Origin: Sphingomonadaceae bacterium 3R27E2-A
Lineage (GTDB): Bacteria; Pseudomonadota; Alphaproteobacteria; Sphingomonadales; Sphingomonadaceae
Assembly: GCA_005503165.1 (NCBI GenBank)
Contig: SCNT01000026.1
Coordinates: 1 to 62,556 of the forward strand
Length of the DNA stretch: 62,556 nt
Reading direction: 5' to 3'
In this document: positions 17,790 to 26,791 of the stretch, one piece after another
How the letters are laid out: each line of letters starts with the position of its first letter
Numbering within the stretch: position 1 is the stretch's first letter
Program-made: the position numbers and the translations under genes
The notes under the pieces: model-generated
The model's database searches: none
The model's input: only the letters and a program-made list of their open reading frames with translations
What the model was told of the DNA's origin: nothing

Positions 17790-19415
17790 TCAGCCCTTCG
17801 CCCGCGCCTTGGCGACCGCGTCGCGCAGCCCCTCATAGCCGATCTGGCCCTGCAGCAGCTGGTCGCCGACCACCCAGCTCGGCGTGGCGTTGAGCTGCAG
17901 CTGGTTCGCGATCGCGAGATTGCTGTCGAGCTCGCGCTGGAACAGCGCCTCATTCGCGGTCGCGTCGGCGCTGCCGTCGGTGACGACCCCGGCTTTCTCC
18001 GCCGCCGCCGCGATCGCCCCGGCTTCGAGCGACGGGGCGCGGAACATCGCATGGTGGAAGGCGTCATATTTGCCCTGCCGCGCGGCGGCGAGCGCCATGA
18101 TCGCGGCGTCGCGGCTCTGCGGCGAGATGATCGGCAGTTCGCGGAACACCACTTTCACGCGGCGGTCGCTGCGGATCAGCCGGTCGATGTCGGGCAGGCT
18201 CGCGCGGCAGAAGCCGCAGGCATAATCGGTGAAGACGGTCAGCGTCACATCGCCGTCGGCGTTGCCCGCCCACGCCCCGGCATAGGGTTTTTCCAGCGCG
18301 GGACGGACCTGGTCGATCGCTTTCGCCATCTCGCGGTCGCGCTGCGCCGACAGCGCCTCGGGAATGATCTGCGGGTTTGCCTTGATATAGTCGGCGACGA
18401 TCGTCTCGACCTCGCTCTTGCTCACCCCCCCGCCGAAGCGGCCGCCGAGCCAGAAGGTGACGCCGAGCAGCAGGATCGCGCCGAGCGCGAGCGCCCAGCC
18501 GGGCGCCGGCAGGGCGAAATCACCGCCGCCACCGCCACCGCCGTTGCCGCGTCCCGGCGGGGCGCGATGCGGCGTGCGGTCGTCGGCGGCGGGCGCCGAG
18601 ATCGACGGGGGCGGGGCCGCGCGGGCGGCCTTGGCGGGTTTGGCCGCCGCCGGCCTGGGCGCGGCGAGTTCGATCCCCGGCTCGCCGGCGAACAGCGGCA
18701 GGTCGGCCGCGGCGGGCCTCGCGGCTGCGGCGCTCGCGGCCGCTTCGGCTTGCTCGCGCGCGAGCAATTGCTCGAGCCCCGAGGGCGGCGGCGCGGCCGC
18801 TTCGCGCGGCGTCGGGCGCAGCCTGGTCGCGGCCTCGCCCAGGCTTTCCTTGCCGGCTTTCGCGGCCTGACCCAGCGCGTCGCCGGCCTTGCCCGCGACC
18901 TCGCCCAGCCCGCGCTGCGCGCCGCCCGACAATTTGCCGACCTTTTCGCCGAGCGCCATTCTGTTCCAGGTTCTGGCGCTGGCGGCGGCCGCGGCGGCGC
19001 TGCCGCGCCTGGCCGCCTTCGCGGCGCGCGCGGCCCCCTCGGCGGCGCGCCCGGCGATTTCGCGCGAGCGGCGCGGAATTTCCATCGCCTCGACCCGCGC
19101 GGGGATATCGGCACGCTCACCGACGCGAATCGTCCACACAGCAAAAGCGCTGCTGCCGTCCCGGATCGCGCTCCACAGGTTGTTCGCACCGGTCTTCAAT
19201 CGCTCGGTATCGACCGCGGGCGCCTTGGGCCTGCGCTCTTCGGCGGGATAGCGCGACACGTCGAGACCGACGGGCGGCACCTCACGCGGCTTGGCGAGGC
19301 CGCCATCGGCCCCGGCGTCGGGCGCCGCGCGCGGCGGTTCGACCGGTGCAGACGCCGCCGGAGGCGCCGGGTCGCGCAGCCACGGCTGGTAATAATCGTC
19401 TTTTCTATCCGTCAC
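17790..19415 (-). CDS. Membrane-anchored DsbA-family thiol oxidoreductase with long cytoplasmic extension
   Basis: A 541-residue protein from GTG at 19415 (an ATG at 19448 would add 11). The first ~320 residues are alanine/proline/arginine-rich and low complexity, with a glycine run (NGGGGGGG) just before a single transmembrane helix (WALALGAILLLGVTFWLGG). The C-terminal ~200 residues are a DsbA/thioredoxin fold with active site C-G-F-C (DYACGFC) and cis-Pro region NATPSWVV. It should face the periplasm and oxidise or shuffle disulfides. The cytoplasmic extension is unusual for the family. Shared operon with the sulfotransferase (5-nt gap). Confidence 0.82.
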   Translation of the reverse strand: MTDRKDDYYQPWLRDPAPPAASAPVEPPRAAPDAGADGGLAKPREVPPVGLDVSRYPAEERRPKAPAVDTERLKTGANNLWSAIRDGSSAFAVWTIRVGERADIPARVEAMEIPRRSREIAGRAAEGAARAAKAARRGSAAAAAASARTWNRMALGEKVGKLSGGAQRGLGEVAGKAGDALGQAAKAGKESLGEAATRLRPTPREAAAPPPSGLEQLLAREQAEAAASAAAARPAAADLPLFAGEPGIELAAPRPAAAKPAKAARAAPPPSISAPAADDRTPHRAPPGRGNGGGGGGGDFALPAPGWALALGAILLLGVTFWLGGRFGGGVSKSEVETIVADYIKANPQIIPEALSAQRDREMAKAIDQVRPALEKPYAGAWAGNADGDVTLTVFTDYACGFCRASLPDIDRLIRSDRRVKVVFRELPIISPQSRDAAIMALAAARQGKYDAFHHAMFRAPSLEAGAIAAAAEKAGVVTDGSADATANEALFQRELDSNLAIANQLQLNATPSWVVGDQLLQGQIGYEGLRDAVAKARAKG

Positions 19416-19471
19416 TTGTCGCCCTTGTGCATCGCCGGTGCGACGCATTCCCCAATTCGCTTTGCCCGAAT

Positions 19472-20875
19472 CTAGCGCCGTTTGCGCTCGCGTTCCACCT
19501 CGGCGCGCGCGACCAGCGAAATATCCTGTGCACGAATCCAGTCGGGCGACCCCTCGGGCAGGCCCTGCATCGCAAGGTCGGCGTTTCGCAGCGCGAGCAT
19601 CGCCTGTCCACCCTCCAGGCTGTAGCGTTCGGCCGAGGCGAGCGCGGCGCGCGCCTGATCGCCCTTGTTCGCATAGACGATGCCGAGTTGGTACCAGGCG
19701 AAGGGATTCTGATTGTCGAGCGCAACCGCGGTCTTGAGCACGTCCTCAGCCTCGGCGAAATTGGCGGGTTCCTCGGTGGCGATCAGCGCATGGCCGAGCG
19801 TTCCCGCTATAAGCGGCTGCGAGCGCGTCCCTGCGACCGCCTTGCGCAGCGGCGGAATCGCTTCCTTCGGCCGCCCCGATTCGAGCAACACCTGCCCCTC
19901 GAGCTCGAGGAAATAGGGATCGTTCGGGTCGGCTTTGAGCAATCCCTCGACCTCGGCGAGCGCCTTTTGCGGATAGGCGCTCTTGTGCCAGGCATAAGCG
20001 CGCGCATAGCGCGCCGGAATGCTGGTGTTGCTTTCGGGATATTTGCGCAGCGTCCGCTCGGGCTCGGCGATATAGCCTTCGAGCTTGGCTTTCACCCGCT
20101 GGAAGCGCTTCTCGATCTCGGGATCCGCGGGCTTTTCCCACGCGGGGTCGACCATATAGGTTTCGCGCAGCGCCTGGATGCGGTCGCCCGACAGCGGGTG
20201 GGTGCGGCCATAGGCCTGGTCATCGTCCTGCTTCACCGCATAGCGGAATTCGAGATTCTGCAGCCGCTTGAAGAAGGCGAGGCTGCCGCGCCCACTAATC
20301 CCGGCTTTCGACAGATATTGCGCCCCCGCGGCGTCGGCGGTCGATTCCTGGACGCGGCTGAAAGCGAGGAACTTGCCGAGCGCGGCCTGCTGCCCCGCCA
20401 TCATGACACCCATGCCCGCCTCGCCCGCGCCGGCGGCAATCGCCGCGGCGCCGAGCAGCAGGCTTAGCAGCGAAATGCCCGTCGCGGCCTTGGCACCCTC
20501 GTTGACGCGGATCGCGTGGCCGCCCATCACATGGCCGAGTTCGTGCGCGAGCACGCCCTGCACTTCTTCGGCGCTGCCCGCGGCCTCGATCAGGCCCGAA
20601 AAGACATAGATGTCCTGGCTGCCCGCGACGAAGGCGTTGATGCTGCGCTCGCCGAGCAGGTGGACGCGGACCTGCCCCGGCTGCAGCCCCGCGGCGACGA
20701 GCAGCGGGTCCATCATGTCCTGCAACAGCGCCTCGGTCTCGGCATCGCGCAGGATCGACTGCGCCGCCACCGGGCGCACCGCGACCGCGAGAAGTACGGT
20801 GACCGTCACCAGCAGCCGGACGAGCGCGCGCCAAGCGTCGGCGCGCAGGAGATACTGCGGTGCGGAGAAACTCAT
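19472..20875 (-). CDS. Periplasmic M48 metalloprotease with TPR domain (BepA-like)
   Basis: A 467-residue exported zinc protease. A hydrophobic signal (VRLLVTVTVLLAVAVRPVAA) is followed by the M48 catalytic motif HELGHVMGGH, a downstream E in RVQESTADAAG as third ligand, and a C-terminal TPR array. BepA/YfgC proteases of this architecture act in outer-membrane protein and LptD quality control. ATG at 20875 follows an AAGGA; an upstream ATG at 20920 is less likely. Same strand as the DsbA-like gene with a 56-bp gap, which links it to envelope protein folding. Confidence 0.88.
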   Translation of the reverse strand: MSFSAPQYLLRADAWRALVRLLVTVTVLLAVAVRPVAAQSILRDAETEALLQDMMDPLLVAAGLQPGQVRVHLLGERSINAFVAGSQDIYVFSGLIEAAGSAEEVQGVLAHELGHVMGGHAIRVNEGAKAATGISLLSLLLGAAAIAAGAGEAGMGVMMAGQQAALGKFLAFSRVQESTADAAGAQYLSKAGISGRGSLAFFKRLQNLEFRYAVKQDDDQAYGRTHPLSGDRIQALRETYMVDPAWEKPADPEIEKRFQRVKAKLEGYIAEPERTLRKYPESNTSIPARYARAYAWHKSAYPQKALAEVEGLLKADPNDPYFLELEGQVLLESGRPKEAIPPLRKAVAGTRSQPLIAGTLGHALIATEEPANFAEAEDVLKTAVALDNQNPFAWYQLGIVYANKGDQARAALASAERYSLEGGQAMLALRNADLAMQGLPEGSPDWIRAQDISLVARAEVERERKRR

Positions 20876-20989
20876 GGAATGCGTCCTTGCGCCGGGCGCC
20901 TGAACCTCGACTGAAGCCATGATAGCCTTGTGAGGGTCAGGGCGCCCGGAAGCAAGGGCGATCGCGGCGACGCGATCGATTGCCGCGGA

Positions 20990-23605
20990 TCAATTCCCGA
21001 AGGTGCGCTGCCACCAGCCGCGACGCGGTTCGCCCTCGGGGGTTTCTTCGCCCTCGGCGACGATCGTTTCGCCGGCCTCGGCCACGTCGGACGCGGTCGC
21101 GGCGTTCTCGGCAGCGGCGGCAGCCGCGGCCTTGGTCTTGCGCGGCGCGCGCTTCTTCGGCGCGGGCTTGGCGGGTTCGGCTTCGGCCTCGACAACCGGT
21201 TCCGCTTCGACCGGCGCTTCGGCTGCCGCAGCGGCGGCGGCTTCTTCGGCGGCGATCTGCGCCTTGGTCCGGCGCGGCTTGCGCTTCGGCTTTTCCTCGG
21301 CGGCGGGCGCTTCTTCGGCGACCGGCTCGGGAGCGGCTTCTTCGGCAGGGGCCTCGGCTTCGGCGGCTTCGGCCTTGACGGCCTCGTCCTTCGCCTTGCG
21401 GCCGCGTCCGCCACGGCGGCGACGGGGCTTGGCTTCGGCTTCCGCCTCGGCTTCGGATTCGGCCCCTTCGGCGGGCGCTTCGTCGGCTATCGCTTCGTCG
21501 TCGCCGGCCTCGGGCTCGTCATCGTTCGCGGCTTCGCCTTCGCCGATTTCATTGCCTTCCTCGTCGCGGCGGCCGCGGCGGCCGCGGCGGCGGCGGCGGC
21601 GGCGCTTCCGACCGTCACCTTCGCCCTCCTCGCCGTCACGCTCGCGCTGGCGTTCGCGGGGACGCTCGGCTTCAGCCTCCTCGGCCTCGGCTTCTTCTTC
21701 CTCTTCGAAGAACTCTTCTTCCTCGTCGTCCTCGATCTCGACGATCGGGGCGAAGCTGCGACGTGCGACGGGCGGCGGGCCGCCGACCTCGATCGCCATG
21801 CGCGCGCCCTCGGTCTCGCCGTCGGGCAGGATCTCGACGCTGACGCCGTAGAGCTCCTCGATCTCGCGCAGTTCGCGGCGCTTTTCGTTGAGCAGGTAGA
21901 AGGTCGCTTCCTGGCTCGCGCGCAGGATGATCTTGCTGCCCTTGCCGCGCGCGGCTTCCTCTTCGATCATGCGCAGCGCGGAAAGGCCTGCCGACGAAGC
22001 GGTGCGAACGAGCCCGGTGCCCTCGCAATGCGGGCAGGGGCGCGTCGAGGCTTCGAGCACGCCGGTGCGCAGCCGCTGGCGGCTCATCTCCATCAGGCCG
22101 AAGCCCGAGATGCGGCCGATCTGGATGCGCGCGCGATCGTTCTTGAGCGCGTCCTTCATGGCGCGCTCGACCTTGCGGACGTTCGAGCCGTGATCCATGT
22201 CGATGAAGTCGATGACGATCAGCCCCGCCATATCGCGCAGGCGCAGCTGGCGCGCGATCTCGTGCGCGGCCTCGAGGTTGGTGTTGAGTGCGGTCTGCTC
22301 GATATTATGCTCACGCGTCGAGCGGCCCGAGTTGATGTCGATCGACACCAGCGCCTCGGTCGGGTTGATCACGAGATAGCCGCCCGACTTCAGCTGGACG
22401 ACGGGATTGAGCATTCCCGCCAGCTGGTCCTCGACGCCGTAGCGCTGGTAGAGCGAGACCGGGTCGGCATATTGCTTCACGCGCCGCGCGTGGCTCGGCA
22501 TCAGCAATTTCATGAACTGCTTCGCCGCCTTGTAACCCTCGTCGCCCTCGACGAGCACTTCCTCGATATCCTTGTGATAGATGTCGCGGATCGCGCGCTT
22601 GACGAGGTCGCTGTCCGAATGGATCAGTGCGGGCGCGCTCGACCCGAGCGTGTTCTCGCGGATTTCGTCCCAGACGCGCGCGAGATAGTCGAAGTCGCGC
22701 TTGATCTCGACCTTGGTACGGCTCATCCCCGCGGTGCGCACGATGCAGCCCATCGTCGGCGGCAGGTTGAGCTCGTCGATCATCGCCTTCAGCTTGCGGC
22801 GATCGGCGCCGTTCGAAATCTTGCGGCTGATCCCGCCGCCGTGCATCGTGTTCGGCATCAGCACGCAATAGCGGCCGGCGAGCGACAGATATGTGGTGAG
22901 CGCGGCGCCCTTGTTGCCGCGTTCTTCCTTGACGACCTGCACCAGCATCACCTGGCGGCGGCGGATGACGTCCTGGATCTTGTAGCGGCGGCGGAGCGAC
23001 ATGCGGCTCTCGCCGTCCTCCTCGTCGTCGCGGCGGCGCCCGCGCCCGCGGCCCTTTCGGCCGTCACGCCCGCGCCCGCGGCCCTTGCGGTCGCCACGGC
23101 CGTCCTTGTTCTCCTCGGCGCCTTCTTCGGCCTCGCCATTGCCTTCGTCGTCGCCCGGTTCGTCGTCGCCATGCTCCTCTTCGCCCTCGGGCTCCTCGCC
23201 AACGGTTTCGGGCTGCGGCGCGTCGCCATGCTCGTCCTCGTCGGGGCGCTCGACGTCGGCGACATCGCCTTCCAGCTCGTCGAGATCCTCTTCCGCGCGC
23301 ATCGCCGCGGCGGCGGCGTGCTCGGCCTCTTCGCGGAGCAGCGCTTCGCGATCTTCCTTCGGGATCTGGTAATAATCGGGGTGGATTTCGCTGAACGCCA
23401 AGAAGCCGTGGCGATTGCCGCCATATTCGACGAATGCCGCCTGCAAGGACGGTTCGACACGCGTTACCTTGGCCAGATAGATATTGCCCTTGAGTTGCTT
23501 GTGCTCGGCGGACTCGAAATCAAACTCCTCGATGCGGTTTCCTTTGGTGACGGCGACACGGGTTTCTTCCCGATGCCGCGCGTCGATCAACATGCGCGTG
23601 GTCAT
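20990..23605 (-). CDS. rne: Ribonuclease E
   Basis: An 871-residue endoribonuclease that starts mRNA decay and processes rRNA. The N-terminal S1 domain is split by a long acidic insert (about residues 85-205, rich in EE/DE and basic RGRGRDGRKGRGRGRR tracts), as in alphaproteobacteria. The 5'-sensor and DNase I-like catalytic core follow, with the zinc-link CPHCEGTG. The C-terminal ~280 residues are an Ala/Glu/Arg-rich unstructured scaffold for degradosome partners, ending GWWQRTFGN. The start MTTRMLID at 23605 has GGAG 9 nt upstream. The long leader suggests autoregulation. Confidence 0.95.
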   Translation of the reverse strand: MTTRMLIDARHREETRVAVTKGNRIEEFDFESAEHKQLKGNIYLAKVTRVEPSLQAAFVEYGGNRHGFLAFSEIHPDYYQIPKEDREALLREEAEHAAAAAMRAEEDLDELEGDVADVERPDEDEHGDAPQPETVGEEPEGEEEHGDDEPGDDEGNGEAEEGAEENKDGRGDRKGRGRGRDGRKGRGRGRRRDDEEDGESRMSLRRRYKIQDVIRRRQVMLVQVVKEERGNKGAALTTYLSLAGRYCVLMPNTMHGGGISRKISNGADRRKLKAMIDELNLPPTMGCIVRTAGMSRTKVEIKRDFDYLARVWDEIRENTLGSSAPALIHSDSDLVKRAIRDIYHKDIEEVLVEGDEGYKAAKQFMKLLMPSHARRVKQYADPVSLYQRYGVEDQLAGMLNPVVQLKSGGYLVINPTEALVSIDINSGRSTREHNIEQTALNTNLEAAHEIARQLRLRDMAGLIVIDFIDMDHGSNVRKVERAMKDALKNDRARIQIGRISGFGLMEMSRQRLRTGVLEASTRPCPHCEGTGLVRTASSAGLSALRMIEEEAARGKGSKIILRASQEATFYLLNEKRRELREIEELYGVSVEILPDGETEGARMAIEVGGPPPVARRSFAPIVEIEDDEEEEFFEEEEEAEAEEAEAERPRERQRERDGEEGEGDGRKRRRRRRRGRRGRRDEEGNEIGEGEAANDDEPEAGDDEAIADEAPAEGAESEAEAEAEAKPRRRRGGRGRKAKDEAVKAEAAEAEAPAEEAAPEPVAEEAPAAEEKPKRKPRRTKAQIAAEEAAAAAAAEAPVEAEPVVEAEAEPAKPAPKKRAPRKTKAAAAAAAENAATASDVAEAGETIVAEGEETPEGEPRRGWWQRTFGN

Positions 23606-24193
23606 TATTATCACTCCAGGCGCGCGATGGCGCACCAATAAAAAAGGCCGCGGCCCTCCGCAAAGGAGGGCTGCGGTCGATAGGGTTCAAAGTAAAAAAG
23701 ACGTTATTGCCTGATGCGGCCGGCGTCCGGTGCTGGACGCGCATGCGGTCTTCTGTCGCGGCAGCGAACGCGAAAGCGCCCGTGTCACGGTCAGAAGAGG
23801 GCATGGCAAGCCTCATGCGGCATCAACCTGTTGCGGGATGCCCGAAGCTGCGAATCGACCAGATGTCCGATCGTCTTTCGCTGCCCCGTGCATCCGGGGT
23901 GGGCCGACGGCAGGTCGCCATGCCTGTTTTGCCGGGCACCGGGGGAGCGATGCCGTCCGATCCGGACGGGCGCAATCCCCGCATAAGGCCCGACGGTTCA
24001 GGCGATGACACCGTCAGCGTGGGCGGTGCTAGCATCGGTGGTCGCTAACGGCAACCGCCCGCCCCAAAAAATGGTGTCGGGACAAGGCGTCGGCAAGGGG
24101 ATGCGGCCGCACGCCGGCGAATCGTGCTGAATGGCTGGTTAACCTTTCCGCTTCACCGCGACTTGACGGGACATCCCTAATGACCGGTTCATC
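23606..24193. other. 588-bp divergent intergenic region between rne and amidase
   Basis: I see no convincing gene here. Read on the minus strand it is a GC-rich leader with several hairpins: 23722-23739 (GCGTCC/GGACGC), 23884-23899 (CCCCG/CGGGG) and 23952-23968 (CCGTCCG/CGGACGG), and the terminator-like hairpin at 23637-23674. This fits a long structured 5' untranslated region of rne, the known autoregulatory target of RNase E in other bacteria. Short frames on both strands lack ribosome sites and family motifs. Confidence 0.55.
23637..23674 (-). promoter_or_regulatory. Terminator-like hairpin in the rne leader
   Basis: On the minus strand, a 10-bp stem (23650-23659 with 23665-23674, one mismatch, loop of 5) is followed by GGCC and a TTTTTTATT tract, ending about 31 nt before the rne ATG. 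There is no minus-strand gene upstream to terminate because the neighbouring amidase gene diverges, so it should act on the rne leader transcript itself as an attenuator or stability element. Confidence 0.7.
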
Positions 24194-25480
24194 GTGATGA
24201 CCCGCAGGTGGCCTTGGATGCTTTCGGATAAAGACTGGACCAGCCGCCGTCGCTCGCGGCATAAACGTGCCATGCTGCTCCTTCCGCTCTTCCTCTCGAC
24301 GCTGTTCGCGACGCCCGCGGTGCTCGCGGGCAACATCGGCGCGATCGAGATCGGCGACGGCGAGGTGACGCTACGCTTCGACGATCTGGTCGCGGGCGCT
24401 TCGACGCTGCTGCTCGCGGGTCCCGACCGCATCGCGCTCGACATTTCCGGTGCGCAGGCGGGGCACTCGCCGCCGGGGGCTGGGCTGGTGCGTGCGGTGC
24501 GCCAAGGCCAGCAGGGCCCCGGCACCGCGCGCGTCGTGCTCGACCTCGACCGCCCGGCGCTGGTGTCGAATGCGCGCTTCGCCGCCGATGGGCGCAGCCT
24601 GACCTTCACGCTCGATCCGGTATCGGCCGATGAATTTCAGCGCGCGTCGCGCGGTCCGCGGCTCGAATTGCAGCCGCCGGCCCAGTTCCGCGCCAAGCCG
24701 CCCGAAAAGCGCTATTCGGTGACCGTCCCGATCGGCAAGCCCAAGCCCGCGGTCGCGCTGCCGAAGATCGAGGGGCCGGACAATCCGCGCCTGCCGCTCG
24801 TCGTCATCGATGCCGGGCATGGCGGACATGATCCCGGCGCGATCAGCCCGCACAGCGGCAAGCGCGAAAAGGACATCACGCTGGCGCTCGCGCGCGCGAT
24901 CCGCGACGATCTGATCGCGTCGGGCCGCGTCCGCGTTGCGCTGACGCGAGGTGACGACCGTTATCTGGTACTCGAGGAACGCTATGGCATCGCGCGGCGG
25001 CTGAAGGCCGACCTCTTCATCTCGGTTCACGCCGACGCCGCCGAGAACCAGCAGGCGAGCGGCGCGTCGATCTATACCTTGTCCGAAGTCGCCTCCGACC
25101 GCGAGGCGGCGCGGCTCGCGGCGCGCGAGAACAAGGCCAACATCATCAACGGCGTCGATCTCGGCGCGCACAGCAGCGAGGTGTCGTCGATCCTGCTCGA
25201 CCTGACGCAGCGCGAGACGATGAATGTCGCTTCGGACTTCGCGCGCCTGCTTCAGCGCGAAGCGTCGGACGACGTCAAATTCCGCAGCACCGCGCACCGT
25301 TTTGCCTCCTTCGTCGTATTGAAGGCGCCCGACACGCCCTCGGTCCTGTTCGAAACCGGCTTCATCTCGAACGAAAGCGACGCCGATTTTCTCGCTTCGG
25401 CCGAGGGACAAAAAAGGGTCGCGCGCGGCGTGCGCCAGGCGGTGCAGATTCATTTCGCGCGGCAGATCGCCTCGAACTAG
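24194..25480 (+). CDS. amiC: N-acetylmuramoyl-L-alanine amidase, AmiC type
   Basis: A 428-residue (or 402 from ATG 24272) zinc amidase that splits septal peptidoglycan. A hydrophobic export segment (MLLLPLFLSTLFATPAVLA) follows a basic N-terminus. An AMIN domain (about 45-150) targets the septum, and the Amidase_3 domain (about 200-425) has DAGHGGHDPG, SVHAD and FETGF zinc/catalytic motifs with the regulatory helix insert between. The GTG/ATG choice at the N-terminus is uncertain. Divergent from rne; PBP1A is 2.5 kb downstream on the same strand. Confidence 0.93.
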   Translation: MMTRRWPWMLSDKDWTSRRRSRHKRAMLLLPLFLSTLFATPAVLAGNIGAIEIGDGEVTLRFDDLVAGASTLLLAGPDRIALDISGAQAGHSPPGAGLVRAVRQGQQGPGTARVVLDLDRPALVSNARFAADGRSLTFTLDPVSADEFQRASRGPRLELQPPAQFRAKPPEKRYSVTVPIGKPKPAVALPKIEGPDNPRLPLVVIDAGHGGHDPGAISPHSGKREKDITLALARAIRDDLIASGRVRVALTRGDDRYLVLEERYGIARRLKADLFISVHADAAENQQASGASIYTLSEVASDREAARLAARENKANIINGVDLGAHSSEVSSILLDLTQRETMNVASDFARLLQREASDDVKFRSTAHRFASFVVLKAPDTPSVLFETGFISNESDADFLASAEGQKRVARGVRQAVQIHFARQIASN

Positions 25481-25537
25481 CCCTTGACCCGCCCGCCCGG
25501 CCCCGACAGCTTCGTACTGGGCTGACGGGAGAGAAAT

Positions 25538-26791
25538 ATGGGCTGGAGCAATTGGTCGGGCAGCGTCGCCGCGCCCGTCGCCGTCACGCGCCCGCAAAGC
25601 GAGGACGAACTCGCGAATCTCGTCCGCAAGGCGACCAAGGTCCGCGCAACGGGGGCCGGCCACAGCTTCATGCCCTTGTGCACCAGCGACGAGCTGATCC
25701 TTAATCTCGAAAACCTCCCCGGCCAGATTGTCGTCGCCGCCGACCGTCGGACTGCGCGCATTCCTGCGGGGTGGAGCATCAAGCGGCTGACCGCCGCGCT
25801 GTGGGACGAGGGGCTCGCGCTTGCCAACCAGGGCGACGTCAACCCGCAGTCGCTTGCGGGCGCGATGGCGACCGGCACGCACGGCACCGGAGTCGATCTC
25901 GGCAACCTCGCGACGATGGCGCGCGGCTTCCGCCTGATCGGCGCCGACGGCGAAGCGCGCTGGTGCGACGCCGCGACCGAGCCCGACCTCTATCAGGCGC
26001 AGCGGCTGTCGCTGGGCCTGTTCGGCATCGCGACCGAGATTGAGGTCGCGGTCGTTCCCGCCTTCCACCTTTCGGAGCGCATCGAGAAGCGCCGCTGGGA
26101 CGAGGTGCGCGAAAGCTATGACGAACTCGCGCAGCAGCATCGCCATATCGAATTCTGGTTCTTCCCGCATGCGGATCAGGTCATCCTGAAGACGCTCGAC
26201 CTTTGCGATCCCTGCGATCCGCCGCCGACCACGACCGACATGGAGGAGGCGGCGTTCCGCCGCGTGCTCGGTGTCGCGGCGCGGCTGCCTTTCCTGACGC
26301 CGACGCTCCAGCGCGCAATGATGAAGACGAATATGAACGGCCGCCGCCGCGGCCCCGCGCACGCAATTTTTCCCTCGGACCGCACGATCCGTTTCGAGGA
26401 AATGGAATTTGAGATGCCGCGCGCCGCGGGGCTCGACACGCTCGCCGAGGTCGTCGGCTGGATCCGCAAGAAGCGGCTGCCGGTGACCTTCCCTTTCGAG
26501 TATCGAACCGTCGCTGCAGACGATATCTGGATGAGCCCGATGAACGCCGGCCCGGTCGCGGCGATCTCGATGCATCAATATGCGAAGATGCCGTGGCAAA
26601 CGGTCTTCGCCGACGCCGACGCGATCTTCCGCGCGCATGGCGGCCGGCCGCACTGGGCCAAGCGCCATATGCTGGCGCGCGCCGACGTCGATACGCTCTA
26701 CCCGATGGCCGAACGCTATCGCAGCGTCCGCCGCGCCGCCGATCCCGGCGGCAAATTCCTCAACCCGCATCTGGAAGCCCTATTTTCATGA
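25538..26791 (+). CDS. D-arabinono-1,4-lactone oxidase-like FAD oxidase
   Basis: A 417-residue flavoprotein of the VAO/p-cresol-methylhydroxylase fold. The FAD-binding segment contains RATGAGHSF and ATGTHGTG, and the C-terminal ALO domain ends with HWAKRH...YPMAERYRSVRRAADPGGKFLNPHL, which is diagnostic for sugar-lactone/alditol oxidases. These oxidise L-gulono- or D-arabinono-lactones or alditols with oxygen. Its stop overlaps the start of the next gene (ATGA), so the two are coupled. Confidence 0.88.
   Translation: MGWSNWSGSVAAPVAVTRPQSEDELANLVRKATKVRATGAGHSFMPLCTSDELILNLENLPGQIVVAADRRTARIPAGWSIKRLTAALWDEGLALANQGDVNPQSLAGAMATGTHGTGVDLGNLATMARGFRLIGADGEARWCDAATEPDLYQAQRLSLGLFGIATEIEVAVVPAFHLSERIEKRRWDEVRESYDELAQQHRHIEFWFFPHADQVILKTLDLCDPCDPPPTTTDMEEAAFRRVLGVAARLPFLTPTLQRAMMKTNMNGRRRGPAHAIFPSDRTIRFEEMEFEMPRAAGLDTLAEVVGWIRKKRLPVTFPFEYRTVAADDIWMSPMNAGPVAAISMHQYAKMPWQTVFADADAIFRAHGGRPHWAKRHMLARADVDTLYPMAERYRSVRRAADPGGKFLNPHLEALFS

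Noticed and set aside
20930..23641. A 903-codon open frame antisense to rne
   Set aside because: A shadow of rne caused by its GAA/GAG- and GCG-rich codons; the translation is low complexity without any domain.
23707..24048. A 113-codon frame between rne and the amidase
   Set aside because: Low-complexity translation, no ribosome site, and it runs through several hairpins on the rne leader side.
24371..26770. A 799-codon frame antisense to the amidase and lactone oxidase
   Set aside because: Spans two genes with strong motifs on the other strand, and no protein family is visible.
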